Shown one piece after another: positions 1-10,585 of a stretch of DNA of 64,000 nucleotides (its first letter is position 1; the number at the start of each line of letters is the position of its first letter). The stretch comes from Athripsodes cinereus (lineage: Eukaryota > Arthropoda > Insecta > Trichoptera > Leptoceridae), in the NCBI GenBank assembly GCA_947579605.1, contig OX388316.1, positions 11,721,290 through 11,785,289 on the forward strand, written 5' to 3'. Below the pieces are notes generated by a model. The model was not told the origin of the DNA, did no database searches, and was given only the letters and a program-made list of their open reading frames with translations. The position numbers and the translations under genes are program-made.

Positions 1-399
1 AGTGACATTGTTTTATTGCAAAACCAACTGTTAGTATCATAAAATAGCAAATTGTCATATAAATATGATTGAGTTGTATGCGAAACACAGATAAGAGCAA
101 TGTCGCAAAAACAAGTGACCATTATCGAAATTATATTCAACTGGTAAGTACTCGTACTTAACCTACATACTTATAATTAATGAGTTTATTGCTAATAAAA
201 ATAATTATATAAATTATAATACCTACCTGATATGCATCGAGTATTTATAAAAATACATAAAAATTATTGATCTTATCTTTATTGCTGAATTGATTGGCAA
301 ATGAGATATATATTTTTCAATTACAAACTATAGGGTACGTAGGATTATAAATATATTAAAAAAATATTCATTATTGTATATTTATTTGTCTATCTTTAC
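1..399. other. AT-rich sequence, no feature seen
   Basis: I see no open reading frame with recognisable motifs, no RNA gene and no repeat boundary here. It is A+T-rich intergenic-type DNA. Confidence 0.6.
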
Positions 400-590
400 T
401 ATAACCTCATCATCCACAAGTGGGGTAACCAGTAGATATACTTGTCCTTTTGAGGAACAAATTGGTGATAGGATAAGTATCATAGCTTCAATTGCTGAAT
501 TGAGATGAATGTCTTATAGCACATGATGTTTCATAAATACTTACCATTTTCAGAACACTCAAAGACTTTAAGAAAAAAAACAGTAAGACA
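400..590 (+). repeat. Dispersed repeat family A, degraded copy
   Basis: The segment carries the family A landmarks in order: CCACAAGTGGGGTAACCAG, then ATTGCTGAATTGAGATGAATG, then AGAACACTCAAAGACTT. The longest copy in the window (about 59795-60055) has the same landmarks in the same order. Family A here means an unclassified interspersed repeat found more than a dozen times in both orientations. The strand given is the one reading CCACAAGTGGGGTAGCCAG; the element's own sense strand may be the opposite one. Confidence 0.6.
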
Positions 591-654
591 CCTACCTTTT
601 CGATTTTGAAGACTCCATATTCAATTTTGTACGTTGTATATAGCATCCGGAAAA

Positions 655-795
655 GAATTGGTCTCCCACTTTTTTCCTTAAGTTATCTAGTGTCCTGCAA
701 AAGGCACGTGTTCGAAAAAATAAAGACATATTACATTTTGCGATGAAGTTTGCCACCTATCATGTCATGAAGATGACAGCAAGCATGTTTTTTGA
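655..795 (-). repeat. Dispersed repeat family A, inverted degraded copy
   Basis: On the minus strand this reads the family A pieces CGAACACGTGCCTTTTGCAG and GGACACTAGATAACTTAAGG. The GCGATGAAGTTTGCCACC block, which is the complement of the usual GGTGGC...CATCGC, lies at about 740-760. It sits head-to-head with the plus-strand copy just upstream, so the two could be parts of a rearranged pair. Confidence 0.5.
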
Positions 796-1754
796 ATGGG
801 GATAAAATCTTGTGATGCGATAGATATAAATAATTCTTTCAATTAATAATTTGTCCCAAGGTTCCAAGGAATGAAAAAAAGTAAGTTTTCTCCGTACGTT
901 TTTGTTATCTTACATAATTATTATGAATTGTCTTTTATTACTGTTTATTTACATACTTACTTACTGTTTATTTTGTAAAGCTCCATAATCAAATGTCAAT
1001 AAATCAAAAAACTTTTCAAAGTTTTTGTTTTATTTACATTAAATTATGATGGAGGTATTATTATTATTATAAGTGACAGGAATGTCATAAGCAAGAAATA
1101 TATAAAAATCTAGACAAATATTCCACAAACTATTGGTACCTATACTAAAATCACTACCTTCAGAGTTGTGTCATAATAAAATAATAATAATATGGGAAAT
1201 ATGCTTTATAAAATAGTCTATAATTAAATTGTCTCAATATCGAAGTCAATCAATATGACTACACAGATTGAAGGACACAAATACAATAAGTTCTATGCAC
1301 CAGTTTAATTACTACGTATGTAATATTGACTTCCCTGTACCCTGTACCTTTGCAAAGTGTACTGTAGCTAATTTATTATATTTATGTTTTACTCAAGATA
1401 GTATTAAATACGTAACAAAAGTCCTTTTATTATAAACAGTAGACAATATTTTTGAGATATATATTATGTAGGTACATTACCTACGTACATTAAATGTATG
1501 CTAACCTGTATAGACAGAGTATGATTGTAATGTATTGATTAATAATAACGTTATTAAACTTTAGTGGGTGGTTCCACAGAGCTGTTACGTTGCATTATAC
1601 AACCGGCGATAAATCATGAACTGCTCGGTACTGTCGATCGACTATTTATTGGTCAGTTAAATTATTAAGATACTAGATTTTATACCAAAAATTTACCAGG
1701 TTCATATTAAAATAAGATGGGAATATGTATTAATTGTTAATATAAAACAACATT
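796..1754. other. AT-rich sequence, no feature seen
   Basis: Only short (ATT)n/(TTA)n runs near 1060 and 1180 stand out. No coding or element signature is recognisable. Confidence 0.55.
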
Positions 1755-1990
1755 TATAGACAATTCACACAAATTGAGCTCGTCCCAAACTCAGATATGA
1801 ATTTTGTAAAATGGGCACTAACGCGACGATACACATAATATGCAATACATCAACATAAATGCATGTAACACCCAGACCCGGAACAATTTGAAAAAGGTCA
1901 TTCTTCAATCTGCACTGGCCGGGAATCGAACCAGGGACTTCGTGAGTCAAAGGCAAGAGTGTCACCTCCGCGCCACACCGGCTACCTAAT
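1755..1990 (-). mobile_element. tRNA-derived SINE, minus strand
   Basis: Read on the minus strand, the 5' end near 1990 starts GTAGCCGGTGTGGCGCGGAGG, resembling a polymerase III A box region. About 45 bases on lies GGTTCGATTCC (plus-strand 1922-1932), a perfect B box. The A-box to B-box spacing and the tRNA-like words point to a tRNA-derived SINE head. The rest is an unrelated body ending near 1755 in an A/T-rich stretch. The 66-codon frame across it is only a readable SINE and not a gene. Exact ends are not certain. Confidence 0.7.
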
Positions 1991-3674
1991 TTTATGTACT
2001 TAAATAATTTTTCATTTTCATATTTTTAAAAGAGAGGCTTGTTTAATGCTGTTGAAGACATCGCAAAGAAATCAGTTGCATGGTGTGTTTGAAATGTAAA
2101 ATAATTATACTTACGAGTATAACTGCACGTATTTTTATCATTTCGTTATTGTTTTGTAGCGTGAAAACCTCAGGTAAAGCCCAGCTTTTTGCTTTAGTTG
2201 GAAGACATGGCATTGAGTATCAGGCTTCATAACAATCAACTTTTGTTTGTACATCAGTATGAACATATTATTATAAATTAATATTATTTGTATTTATAAC
2301 AGCTGTTTGTAATAATATGTAGGTACTACTTGTACAATCCAAGCGCAGTAATTTAATGGAAAGACAGTTTGGTAATATTATGAGATATTGGTTTCCAACT
2401 TTGTTACCGTTTGCTTATAAAAGATAGATATTGTCATCTGAAGTAGTTACTTACCTATATTTTGACAAGTTGTTTTATAAAATAAATCAATAAAATTGCC
2501 ACCGTATGCCTACACGAAGAAAAATACTTTATTATGACGTAAAAAATATATTATTTAAGTATTACACATAATTTATATTTTTTTTTATTAATTATGAGTT
2601 TTTTATTTTTATACAACATTTAACTGCTGGAGTCAGCTCAAGTCACAATTACAAGAAAACAACCAGATTGAATGAGAAAAATTTCAGGCAGACAGTAGGC
2701 AGAAAACAAGTTGTAGAAGAATCAAAAATTCTACTATAATGAAGAATATGACGGTTCTGATGAACAAGGGACTTATTTAGAAAAATAAAAACATGGCTGA
2801 CTGTTTTGGTCTTTATTGTTCTAGATCAAGAATCAAAAGCCTCTTAGGATAATACTGGATCTGATAAAGTTAATAAATAAAACTTTATTGATAACAATGT
2901 TAACCTACACATGAATTGTGTACGAGTATTATCGATATCTTACGATTTATATTCTGAGCTAAAAAGTGGTTTGTTGTAGAACGATTTCTTTCCATACAAT
3001 TTGTTAATCATTAACAGAATGCCATATAAACAATCACGTCATTGTGTGATCGAAATTATTCTTTATACCTACCTCTTATTATTTTCGATAAAATGAAATT
3101 TTATTCAAAAACAAAAGGTACTTTTTTGACATTAATTAAATCGATTCAACATTGCCTGATCGTTCTGATAGCACATAATAATACATTACAAACAATTCAA
3201 ATAAATAATAAATACATTTATATCATTTTATTAGTGTATAAAGTAGAACAATATTTTATTGCAGGTGTTTTAATTATACTTACTTGAATACTATGTTAGT
3301 ACAATAATTATTATTAAATGCTATCGCTGTAGGTTAGTAGCAATAAAATTATTACAAAGGTATGCAGTTCCAAGATTAAAAATGATAAATTGACAAGTTT
3401 TTCATACTAGAGTACGCACTAACTTAATGTGTAAATTGGTATAAAATTTATTGGTTGTCCATCTACCTGCATACATACTTTACATTCCACACTTCAGCAG
3501 ACATAACAGAGATGTAATTAAAGTATAATTATGTAATTAGCTTATATTTCCTCATTTAAATATTTACAATTTTTGTTAAAATTACCCTAAAACATATAAG
3601 ATATTGTGCTTACTACACAAATATTTTTTCCACTGATGATTCGATAGTAACAAACCTTTCCATTTCTGATACAT
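1991..3674. other. AT-rich sequence, no feature seen
   Basis: There is a chance 81-codon frame at 3042-3287 rich in Ile, Leu and Tyr, as expected for random AT-rich DNA. No motif or repeat boundary is visible. Confidence 0.5.
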
Positions 3675-3750
3675 ACTAAATAAGCCAGAAGTACTAAATG
3701 TATCCAAGGCAGAAGTACTAAATAAGCCAGAAGTACTAAATATATCCAAG
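3675..3750. repeat. Two-copy minisatellite, 42-bp period
   Basis: ACTAAATAAGCCAGAAGTAC begins at 3675 and again at 3717. Each copy runs on through CTAAAT(A/G)TATCCAAG, and a partial AGAAGTACTAAAT unit lies between them. The repeat makes the minus-strand frames here look periodic (Ser-Thr-Ser-Gly-Leu-Phe), so they should not be taken as coding. Confidence 0.8.
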
Positions 3751-3861
3751 ATAACCTGTAATTTATTGAAGACGTAGAATATAACTTTATTGTGTAATAA
3801 TAATCCAATAAAATATAATTTACGGAAAATCATACTTTCCAAATGTGATATAATTTTTTTT

Positions 3862-3966
3862 TTTCCGCTTCCGGTTAGGCGCGAATAACACCGAAAAATC
3901 GTCGCGTCAATGAAATAATTTTTAAAAGCGATTTACATTAGCGAAGGCAGTTAAATCACGGTAAAA
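3862..3966 (+). promoter_or_regulatory. Presumed LINE 5' UTR / internal promoter
   Basis: This short CpG-containing stretch differs from the AT-rich flank after a poly-T run at 3854-3864 and ends at the ORF1 ATG. In this class of elements the promoter lies inside the 5' UTR. No specific promoter motif can be proven by eye. Confidence 0.4.
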
Positions 3967-4632
3967 ATGGATTCAGGGGATTCGAAAGTGCTTAAGTCGT
4001 TCTTCCAACAAAAATTCAATGAACTCGAGAGCAAAATCAACACCTGCCACTGCGGTGGTACGTCAGCTGACGTATTTGCAGAGATTGCCTCTCTCAAGAA
4101 GTTGATGGAAAAGAGATTGGAGTCATTAGAAACTAAGTTAGAAGCTATGGAGGTAAAGACCAGCAAGCTGGAGGATCATGTGGAGGCATTGGAGAAGTCT
4201 CGCCGCCGAAAAACTCTGATTCTTCACGGCGCCCCCGAAGAGCTAAACGTAGAAGCTGCATTAAGGGAAACACCGTTATCAATAGATCCCGCATCTTTGA
4301 AAGAAATCCGCAGAATTGGTGTAAAAAGGGAGAAATCTAGGCCTATAATCCTGAGATTTCATACATTTCAACAGAAGAGTGATGTGTGGAAGAGAAAATC
4401 GTCGCTCAAAAAATCAAAATGGCTACTCACGGAATCTCTTACTCCGAGATCCCTCTCATTACTAACAGAAGCTAAAACCAAAGTGGGTATCAATAATTGT
4501 TGGACGATGAATGGAGATATATTTATAAAACTTCCTGACAACAGTAAGAGAAGAATTACAAAATCAGCTGACCTGGATGATGCACGCCCGCTTGAAGAGA
4601 AGAGACAGCTAAGATCACGGTTGCACAAATAA
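3967..4632 (+). CDS. LINE ORF1 protein, coiled coil plus FP-like C-terminal domain
   Basis: This intact 221-residue frame starts at the first ATG after the 5' UTR (context AAAAATGG). Residues about 15-80 are heptad-rich (Leu, Glu, Lys), predicting a coiled coil that would drive self-association. A basic RRRKTLILHG strand follows near residue 77. The C-terminal half, with ESLTPRSLSLLTEAK, NNCWTMNGDIFI and a final DLDD, resembles the C-terminal domain of the baculovirus few-polyhedra (FP25K) family, a similarity known for some insect LINE ORF1 proteins. No CCHC knuckle is present; there is one CHCGG near residue 28. The expected role is binding element RNA in a ribonucleoprotein. ORF2 lies 827 bp downstream on the same strand. 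Confident as a LINE ORF1; the FP comparison is from recognition alone. Confidence 0.85.
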   Translation: MDSGDSKVLKSFFQQKFNELESKINTCHCGGTSADVFAEIASLKKLMEKRLESLETKLEAMEVKTSKLEDHVEALEKSRRRKTLILHGAPEELNVEAALRETPLSIDPASLKEIRRIGVKREKSRPIILRFHTFQQKSDVWKRKSSLKKSKWLLTESLTPRSLSLLTEAKTKVGINNCWTMNGDIFIKLPDNSKRRITKSADLDDARPLEEKRQLRSRLHK

Positions 4633-5459
4633 TCTTTTTTTTCTTTATTTAACACTTCACTATCAGCTTTTCTGAGAAATCAGTACATTCACATAGTTTA
4701 AAGGTTTATTTAATTTTAATTTAAGTCATTGTTTGTATTTCAACTGATCAATTTTCACCACTTTGTTATATTTATATAGATTCAATGTTCCTAAAACTTT
4801 TTACGTGTCAGAACCTCATCACAAACTCAATGTAAACAGCTGTGAAGTTGTCCACGGATGTGGTAGTTGTGCGCATGCTATCTTGCATCTTTTTATCACA
4901 GGTGAGGTAACTTAATGATTTATCAAACAGTGTTCGTGAAATACTATTAAATCTCCGTTCGTAAATACACTATAGAGAGTAAGCGAACACCTTTTGGCGA
5001 ATTATCAATTAATCTATGTAACTATTGCAACACTGTAAGACTGTCATCCTGTTAAATGTTTATTTTTTTCTCATCATGTGTCATATAAATGTCATACGCC
5101 TCGTTAATTGTTTGATGTGATTTTGCAGATACATTTTGGTTATAATTATAAACTACAACTATTAATAACTTATGTATACAATTTAGATTGATATTGTGAA
5201 GTCAATTACAAGAGTTACGCTGCATTTTATGTGGTGAGTGTGCACACAATCATATCTGTTGTTTACTTCTTTTTTTTTCTTATATTAATGTATATTATCT
5301 TGAACTGCCTCGCGGTAAATTGCTACTATAAAACAATCCAACCACTTATTTTTACTTGCGTATCATCTTTTATTAATTATTATACCTAATTTATTTTTTT
5401 ATTTACATATATTTTTTTACTTCATTTTACTTTATTTATTTATTATTATTATTATACAA
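4633..5459 (+). other. LINE inter-ORF spacer
   Basis: These 827 bp separate ORF1 from ORF2. They hold no readable domain and end in (ATT)n just before the ORF2 ATG. Such a long gap is unusual for a LINE. It may be a real spacer, a lost N-terminal extension of ORF2, or an older insertion whose ends I cannot see. Confidence 0.6.
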
Positions 5460-8111
5460 ATGGCTGGAATGGATGACGATATGAACGGTGTAGCGCGACA
5501 TGATGATTATTTCCAATCCCTCCCTCCCTCTCTCTCTTGTTCTCCTTCTTCCTCAATCTCCTCTTACATCTCTGCTCAACATTCTTCTTCGGATTCATAT
5601 ATTTCGGTTGATAATTCTTCGACTAGCTCACCACCATCTCTTTCTGATCTCTTACAATCTTCTCTTGACACTTCTAGAAGAATTTTCAATATCTGTCATA
5701 TAAACGCACAAAGCATTCCCGCTCATCATAACGAACTACTTGCTTCTTTTTCAGATTCTAATCTGCATGCTATCCTTGTCAGTGAATCTTGGCTCAAACC
5801 CATGCTCCCATCGTCTCTTTTCAATATTCCAGGGTTCAAACTAATTCGCTGCGATAGGGTTAACCGTGTGGGTGGTGGCGTCGCCATTTACCTACGGGAG
5901 GGTATTGGTTACAGGGTTGTCTCGTCTTCGGAATCACAGGTGGTGGGGGGAATGGAGTATTTATTCATTGAGATACCTACCATGCACACTAAAATATTGC
6001 TGGGAGTTGTATACTGCCCTCCGACGTGCAACTATTTTGCAGAGTTTGAAACTTTATTGGAGTCTCTGACACATGAATATGTGCATAGTGTGATAATGGG
6101 TGATTTCAATACTTGCATTATAAAGAATGATTATCGTGCTGCCAAACTATTAAATGTGTTAAGTGCCTTGAATCTTCAGGTTCTGCCTCTGCTTCCAACT
6201 CACCACACATACACTACCAATAATATATCAGAGACATTACTTGATTTAATTATAACATCTTTGCCTGACCAAGTAAAACGTCATGGGCAATTGACTGCTT
6301 CGGGTTTCTCCAACCATGACTTAATTTATGTGTCATATAAAGTTAAGCTCCCTAAAGAGAAACCAAAAATTTACTCCTTCCGAAACTTTCGACGCATAAA
6401 CTTAGAACAATTATACGAGGATGCTGGAAAATTTTCTTGGCAAAGCATTTATGCGTCTAATGAGATAAACTTTATGGTTGAGGAGTTCAACCGTTCCATA
6501 ACCAACCTTTTCGATAAACACGCCCCAGTAAAATTTGTTCCAATGAAACATCCTCCAGCGCCTTGGTTGACAGATGAAATTCGAAAACTTATGGCCCGAC
6601 GAGATCGAGCAAAAGTAAAATTTAAAATATCTAAATCCTCTTTTAGCTGGGAGAAGTACAAGCTTCTACGTAATCGTTGCTCACATCTCTATCGTTTGGC
6701 CAAAAAAGATTTTTTCCTGTCCAGTATTGACTCATCATCTCCTAGCGATGCGTGGAAATTTCTTAAAAATTATGGGTTGGGTAAGCAGAGTAACTCTGCT
6801 GACCCGGTAACTATTGGCCTCGATGAGTTGAATCTCCACTTTTCTACTCCGCCTGTTGAAATTGATCCCTCTATAAAAACCACTTCTTTGAACAATCTTA
6901 GAGTTGTAAAGTCTTCCAGCGAACCTTTCAAGTTTAAATTGGTAACATTGGAGGAGGTCCGCAAAACTATCAAATCTATTAAGTCCACAGCAGTTGGGTG
7001 CGACGGTATAGGTTTGAGAATGATAAACCTTGTTTCAGACTATATTACTCCAATTATCGTGTTTATAATCAATTCTTCACTTCTTTCAGCTATGTTTCCA
7101 AACCAATGGAAAAAAGCAAATGTGATTCCGCTCGCAAAGGTTGGCTCCCCATCTTCACCAAAGGATTACCGGCCTATTTCAATTCTGCCTCTCCTTTCGA
7201 AAGTCATGGAAAAACTTGTATATCAGCAATTGAATGAATATCTTCTGGCTAACAATCACCTCAATCAATTTCAATCTGGTTTTCGTAGGGGACACAGTAC
7301 AACCACCGCCCTTCTTAAAATTTCTGAGGATGTCAGGTCCGCTATGGAGGTAAGACAACTGACATTGCTGACACTTTTAGATTTTAGTAGTGCCTTCAAT
7401 AGCGTAGATTTTGATATCCTTCTGGCTCGATTGGAGGCTTTAAATATTTCTGGTGATGCTCTGCGTTGGATGGACTCCTACCTTAGGGGCCGACAGCAGA
7501 GAGTCTGTATTGGTGATGAGACATCCGATTGGGTCGGCCTTGAGGCGGGAGTTCCGCAGGGTTGTATACTGTCCCCTTTACTCTTCTCTATTTTCATCAA
7601 CCCGATTACTGAACATCTTCATGGGGCCTATCATCTTTATGCAGATGATCTCCAATTATACATTCACTTTGATCTGAATAACATTGATGCTGCGTTCTTC
7701 AACATGAATACCAATCTTGAATATATAAATTTGTGGTGTAGAGATCATGGACTCTTGGTCAATCCAAGTAAATCACAAGCAATTATTATCGGAAGTCCTA
7801 GGACTCTGTCTTCTCTTTCTTCACTCGCTCCTTTGCCATCTTTAGTCTTAAACGACTCAACTATCCCCTTCTCTGATGTTGTTAAAAATCTGGGTTTGTT
7901 TTTCGATTCCAAGTTATCATGGTGGAAACAAGTCAACATAATCAGTAAAAAAGTATTCGGTTCACTGCATTCGCTCAGGAGAATGCAGAACTTCCTTTCA
8001 GTAGACACAAAAAAGCTATTGATTCAGTCATTGATTCATCCCTTATTTGACTATGCTGATGTTTGTTACTTGGATCTCTCGATGGAAGGTTTAACTTTCG
8101 CTGTCCTGTGA
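5460..8111 (+). pseudogene. LINE ORF2 5' part: endonuclease and reverse transcriptase, truncated by insertion
   Basis: The frame reads 883 codons. Codons 1-878 are LINE; the last few lie in inserted DNA. A Ser-rich leader (about 1-70) precedes an apurinic-type endonuclease: HINAQS near residue 80, SESW near 108, GGGVAIYLR near 140, GVVYCPP, IMGDFN near 213 and SNHDL near 283. The reverse transcriptase follows: PKDYRPISILP near 565, LLDFSSAFNSVD near 640, GVPQGCILSPLLF near 696, then YADDLQLY near 726 and LGLFFDSKLSW near 810. All expected catalytic acidic residues are present. The protein would nick target DNA and copy element RNA there. The reading is broken at the TTAA at 8091-8094, where piggyBac-like DNA enters; 127 further codons resume at 9638 in a compatible phase. 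Confidence 0.92.
8091..8094. repeat. TTAA target duplication, left copy
   Basis: TTAA at 8091-8094 matches TTAA at 9635-9638 on the far side of the insertion. piggyBac elements insert at and duplicate TTAA. Confidence 0.8.
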
Positions 8112-9634
8112 TGTACACTACGTTGACATTGCCCCTTATTGTGTGAATAGCTTCGTAAATACGCTAATCCCATTTATGATATTTTAGCTAATCCTCCGTC
8201 ATATATTTGTTAATTGAATAAAAGAATCGCGAAATAAAAATATTTATTGGTTGCGACACAATAAAATATTTTGTAGTTGAATCCGGCGAAAATTTGTCGT
8301 ATGCATATTTGTATTTATGGCGCGAAAATGTGTATAACATACTTTAATGAACATGATGAATAATCCTGGCGCTATGATCGACTCAAACTGTATTTTAGGT
8401 ATGTAATTTTTAGTACAACATTTTGACACCGCGGCTCATCTTCGTTGTACTCCTGGCGACACATTAGCTGTGTGCGTGAGTCATTTCGTATCCTTGGTAT
8501 GTTAGTGTTGTCTACAGAGTGATAATAAAGTATTTGTGATCCCTAATTCCGATAAATATTTATTTACTTTTAATGTTATTTAAATTTTAAACATGTAATC
8601 ATAAATCAACATTTCACATATAAACACATTTTAGACAATATACTCCACTCCTTTTAAGCATCCTAATGCTTGTGTAAGGAATATTTTTTATTTATTTATT
8701 TGTTATTTTATCAAAAATATTTCCATTATTGTTTTATTTTATTTTTTTGCTACATTGCGCTCATTGATAATATATTTTATGTTATTTTAAATTAAAATAT
8801 TTTATTTCCATTTAGGTAGGCACTTACACAATAATTTTGATGTGCGAAACTTATGAATTATTTATGTACTTACTTATTTATAATTTTGTTTTCTTACTTG
8901 TGTATGATAATGTTTAGTTAGGTACATCCATATTATTCTGTTGACTTTTAGAGATTGACATATTTATCATTAAGTGTAGGTATGCATAAGATCAATAATA
9001 TTTATTAGGTTTTATTTACCTCTTGATTAATAACTTCGTATCTAAGCATTATGTATGTTCAAAAATGTTCACGGTTATATCGTATTAGGTATGTTTATTT
9101 TTAATTCTGTTATAAAAAATAATAATTTTAAGTACATGTACATTAAATACCGTATTTATTACATGTGATCATATTTCTAACTGATTGTGTAATTTAATAA
9201 TAAATTTAATATTAATTTCATGTCGTATATATAAAATATTATATTTTATTTGAAACACCTTGTCGTTGTCGCAAATATTATCCGTTGAAGAACGCTGCGC
9301 AGTAGATCATTACGCACTGCACTCGTGTCGTCTCATTCTTTCATTAGTTTGCTGCTGTTCTAGACGCCGGATGGACGTGTGGATTGTTACTCAAATTTAT
9401 GACGATCATTATTTTGCATGTTCCGATGTTTTTTTCCATTTTTCAGTCCTTATAATATAATATTTGATACATATATTCACATTTATATGTAGATACAATC
9501 TTTATAATTGCTGGTAAAAGCAAAAAAATGTAAAATATTCCATTTTTATGACTAAAAAAACAAGTAATTCAATAATGTACACTGAGTGTACATCACCGGA
9601 GCGCGTGGATTTTTTTGCGGCCGTAAGGGAAAGG
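8095..9634. mobile_element. Non-autonomous piggyBac-like element inside LINE ORF2
   Basis: This 1540-bp insertion is flanked by TTAA on both sides and disrupts an otherwise continuous ORF2. The ends, read inward, start CTTTCGCT on the left and CCTTTCCCT on the right. An internal inverted repeat with core TGATGTACACT lies 14 bp from the left end (8109-8130) and 39 bp from the right end (about 9574-9595), matching in about 18 of 22 positions. That unequal spacing is the arrangement known for piggyBac. There is no transposase frame; the interior is AT-rich and its small frames have no recognisable motif. It would need transposase supplied from elsewhere. A 17-bp palindrome TGTACACTGAGTGTACA at 9576-9592 overlaps the right internal repeat. 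Confidence 0.82.
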
Positions 9635-9638
9635 TTAA
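9635..9638. repeat. TTAA target duplication, right copy
   Basis: This is the right-hand copy of the TTAA that flanks the piggyBac-like insertion. Its TTA stays in the ORF2 codon phase. Confidence 0.8.
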
Positions 9639-10021
9639 ATAAGTTGGAACGTCTTCAGAATACTTGCATTCGATATATCTTCGGGCTCAATAAATACGAT
9701 CACATATCTGAATATCGTGAACGCCTTGCCTGGAAAACTATTCTTCAACGCAGAAATGTTCACACTCTTTGTCTTCTTTATAAAGTTTTATTTGACCCCA
9801 ATACTCCACTGTATCTGAAGGAAAGATTTGAGTTTTTACACTCCCACGGACGACCACTACGATCAACCTCCAACAATCTTCTAGTGATCCCGTCGCATCG
9901 TTCGAGCTGTTATACCGATTCTTTTTCAGTTCATGGTGCTAGGTTGTGGAACCAGCTTCCACTAAAAACCCGTACTTGTACTTCCTTTTATACGTTCAAG
10001 AAAGAAGTTAATGGTTGCTAG
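9638..10021 (+). pseudogene. LINE ORF2 3' part: C-terminal domain after the insertion
   Basis: These 127 codons plus a stop continue ORF2 after the insertion. NKLERLQNTCIRYIFGL opens the segment; YKVLFDPNTPLYLKERF, PSHRSSCYTDSF and ARLWNQLP follow. This is the usual tail of reverse transcriptases of this LINE group, of uncertain function. With the 5' part, the uninterrupted protein would be about 1005 residues, a normal length for this group. An upstream in-frame ATG at 9548 lies in piggyBac-like DNA, so it is not a natural start. The segment ends at TAG near 10019 and the 3' UTR follows directly. Confidence 0.88.
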
Positions 10022-10430
10022 TCCTCTGTCTCATCTACTTATTTGGAGGTTCCCCATGGTTTTAATTTTGTTTTTTTTTTTGTGTATTCATACACAATGA
10101 GCAGTCCTGCCTCATTCCTACCACTTTATCCCATCCCCATATCCTATCATCTATGTCGTATCGCGTATCCGGAATTGTTTATATTGTTTTTATATTTAAG
10201 TAGTTTTTTATTTTATATGTATATTTGTTTTAGTATTTATATATATGTATATATTTTCAATTATTTATTTACTTAATTTACTTACTTATTTTATTTTATT
10301 TTTTGTTTAATGGGTTAGTTGGAAGATATCGCGCTTCTGCGATAAACTCGCCCAATTCACAAATTTATTTGTCTGGTTCTGCAATGTTTGTGTTTTAATA
10401 ATGTTTGTCTTTTTGTGCAATAAAGATTTT
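10022..10430 (+). other. LINE 3' UTR
   Basis: This stretch lies between the ORF2 stop and the tail. It contains TTGGAAGATATCGCGCTTCTG and CGATAAACTCGCCCAA near 10320-10360. The GATAAACTCGCC word recurs in other LINE-tail fragments in this window (about 44310, 50690, 52680 and 55130), marking a conserved 3' UTR module. Confidence 0.75.
10419..10424 (+). terminator. Polyadenylation signal of the LINE
   Basis: AATAAA lies a few bases before the (ATT)n tail that ends the element, the expected place for its RNA 3'-end signal. Confidence 0.6.
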
Positions 10431-10451
10431 TATTATTATTATTATTATTAT
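10431..10451. repeat. (ATT)n tail of the LINE
   Basis: A run of ATT triplets directly follows the polyadenylation signal and closes the element. Short tandem repeats instead of poly-A are typical 3' ends of CR1-like and related LINEs. Confidence 0.8.
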
Positions 10452-10479
10452 AATTAATCAATACAAATAAATATTAATC

Positions 10480-10585
10480 AGGATAGATGGCATAACTCAT
10501 CGCTGAATTAAATGTGTTAAATGTCTTATTTTTGATGAATTATTACAAACACCTGTCTTTTACATCTCACTCGTAAATTTACAGA
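10480..10585 (+). repeat. Dispersed repeat family A, partial copy
   Basis: GGATAGATGGCATAACTCATCGCTGAATTAAATG and ACACCTGTCTTTTAC (about 10480-10560) match the middle of family A. It starts shortly after the LINE tail. Confidence 0.65.

Larger units (their letters stand above)
3862..10451 (+). mobile_element. Full-length-looking non-LTR retrotransposon (LINE), interrupted by piggyBac-like DNA
   Basis: A GC-richer start (CCGCTTCCGGTTAGGCGCG) leads into an about 100-bp 5' UTR. ORF1 (3967-4632), an 827-bp spacer, ORF2 (5460 to 10021 with an insertion), a 3' UTR, AATAAA at 10419-10424 and an (ATT)n tail to about 10451 follow. Domain order fits the Jockey/CR1 group; the clade is an inference from ORF2 wording and the microsatellite tail. 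TATAATT flanks both ends (3849-3855 and 10449-10455) and could be a target duplication, but it overlaps low-complexity sequence. Both ORFs are free of internal stops apart from the insertion, so the copy is probably young. Confidence 0.85.

Noticed and set aside
1922..1932. B box as evidence of a functional tRNA gene
   Set aside because: The sequence after the box does not form an acceptor stem or a tRNA-like 3' end; it continues into a SINE body.
1765..1965. 66-codon minus-strand frame containing THEVPGSIPGQC
   Set aside because: This reading is generated by the B box region of a tRNA-derived SINE and is not a gene.
3675..3750. Tandem repeats resembling a CRISPR array
   Set aside because: There are only two 42-bp units without unique spacers, and the DNA is eukaryotic, so it is a minisatellite.
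4368..4655. 95-codon minus-strand frame
   Set aside because: It is antisense to the clear LINE ORF1 and has no motif.
8244..9460. Small frames inside the piggyBac-like element as a possible transposase
   Set aside because: They are at most about 66 codons and have no DDD or cysteine-rich domain pattern of piggyBac transposases.
3849..10455. TATAATT as the target duplication of the full-length LINE
   Set aside because: It is only 7 bp and overlaps poly-T and (ATT)n sequence, so chance cannot be excluded; mentioned only as a possibility.
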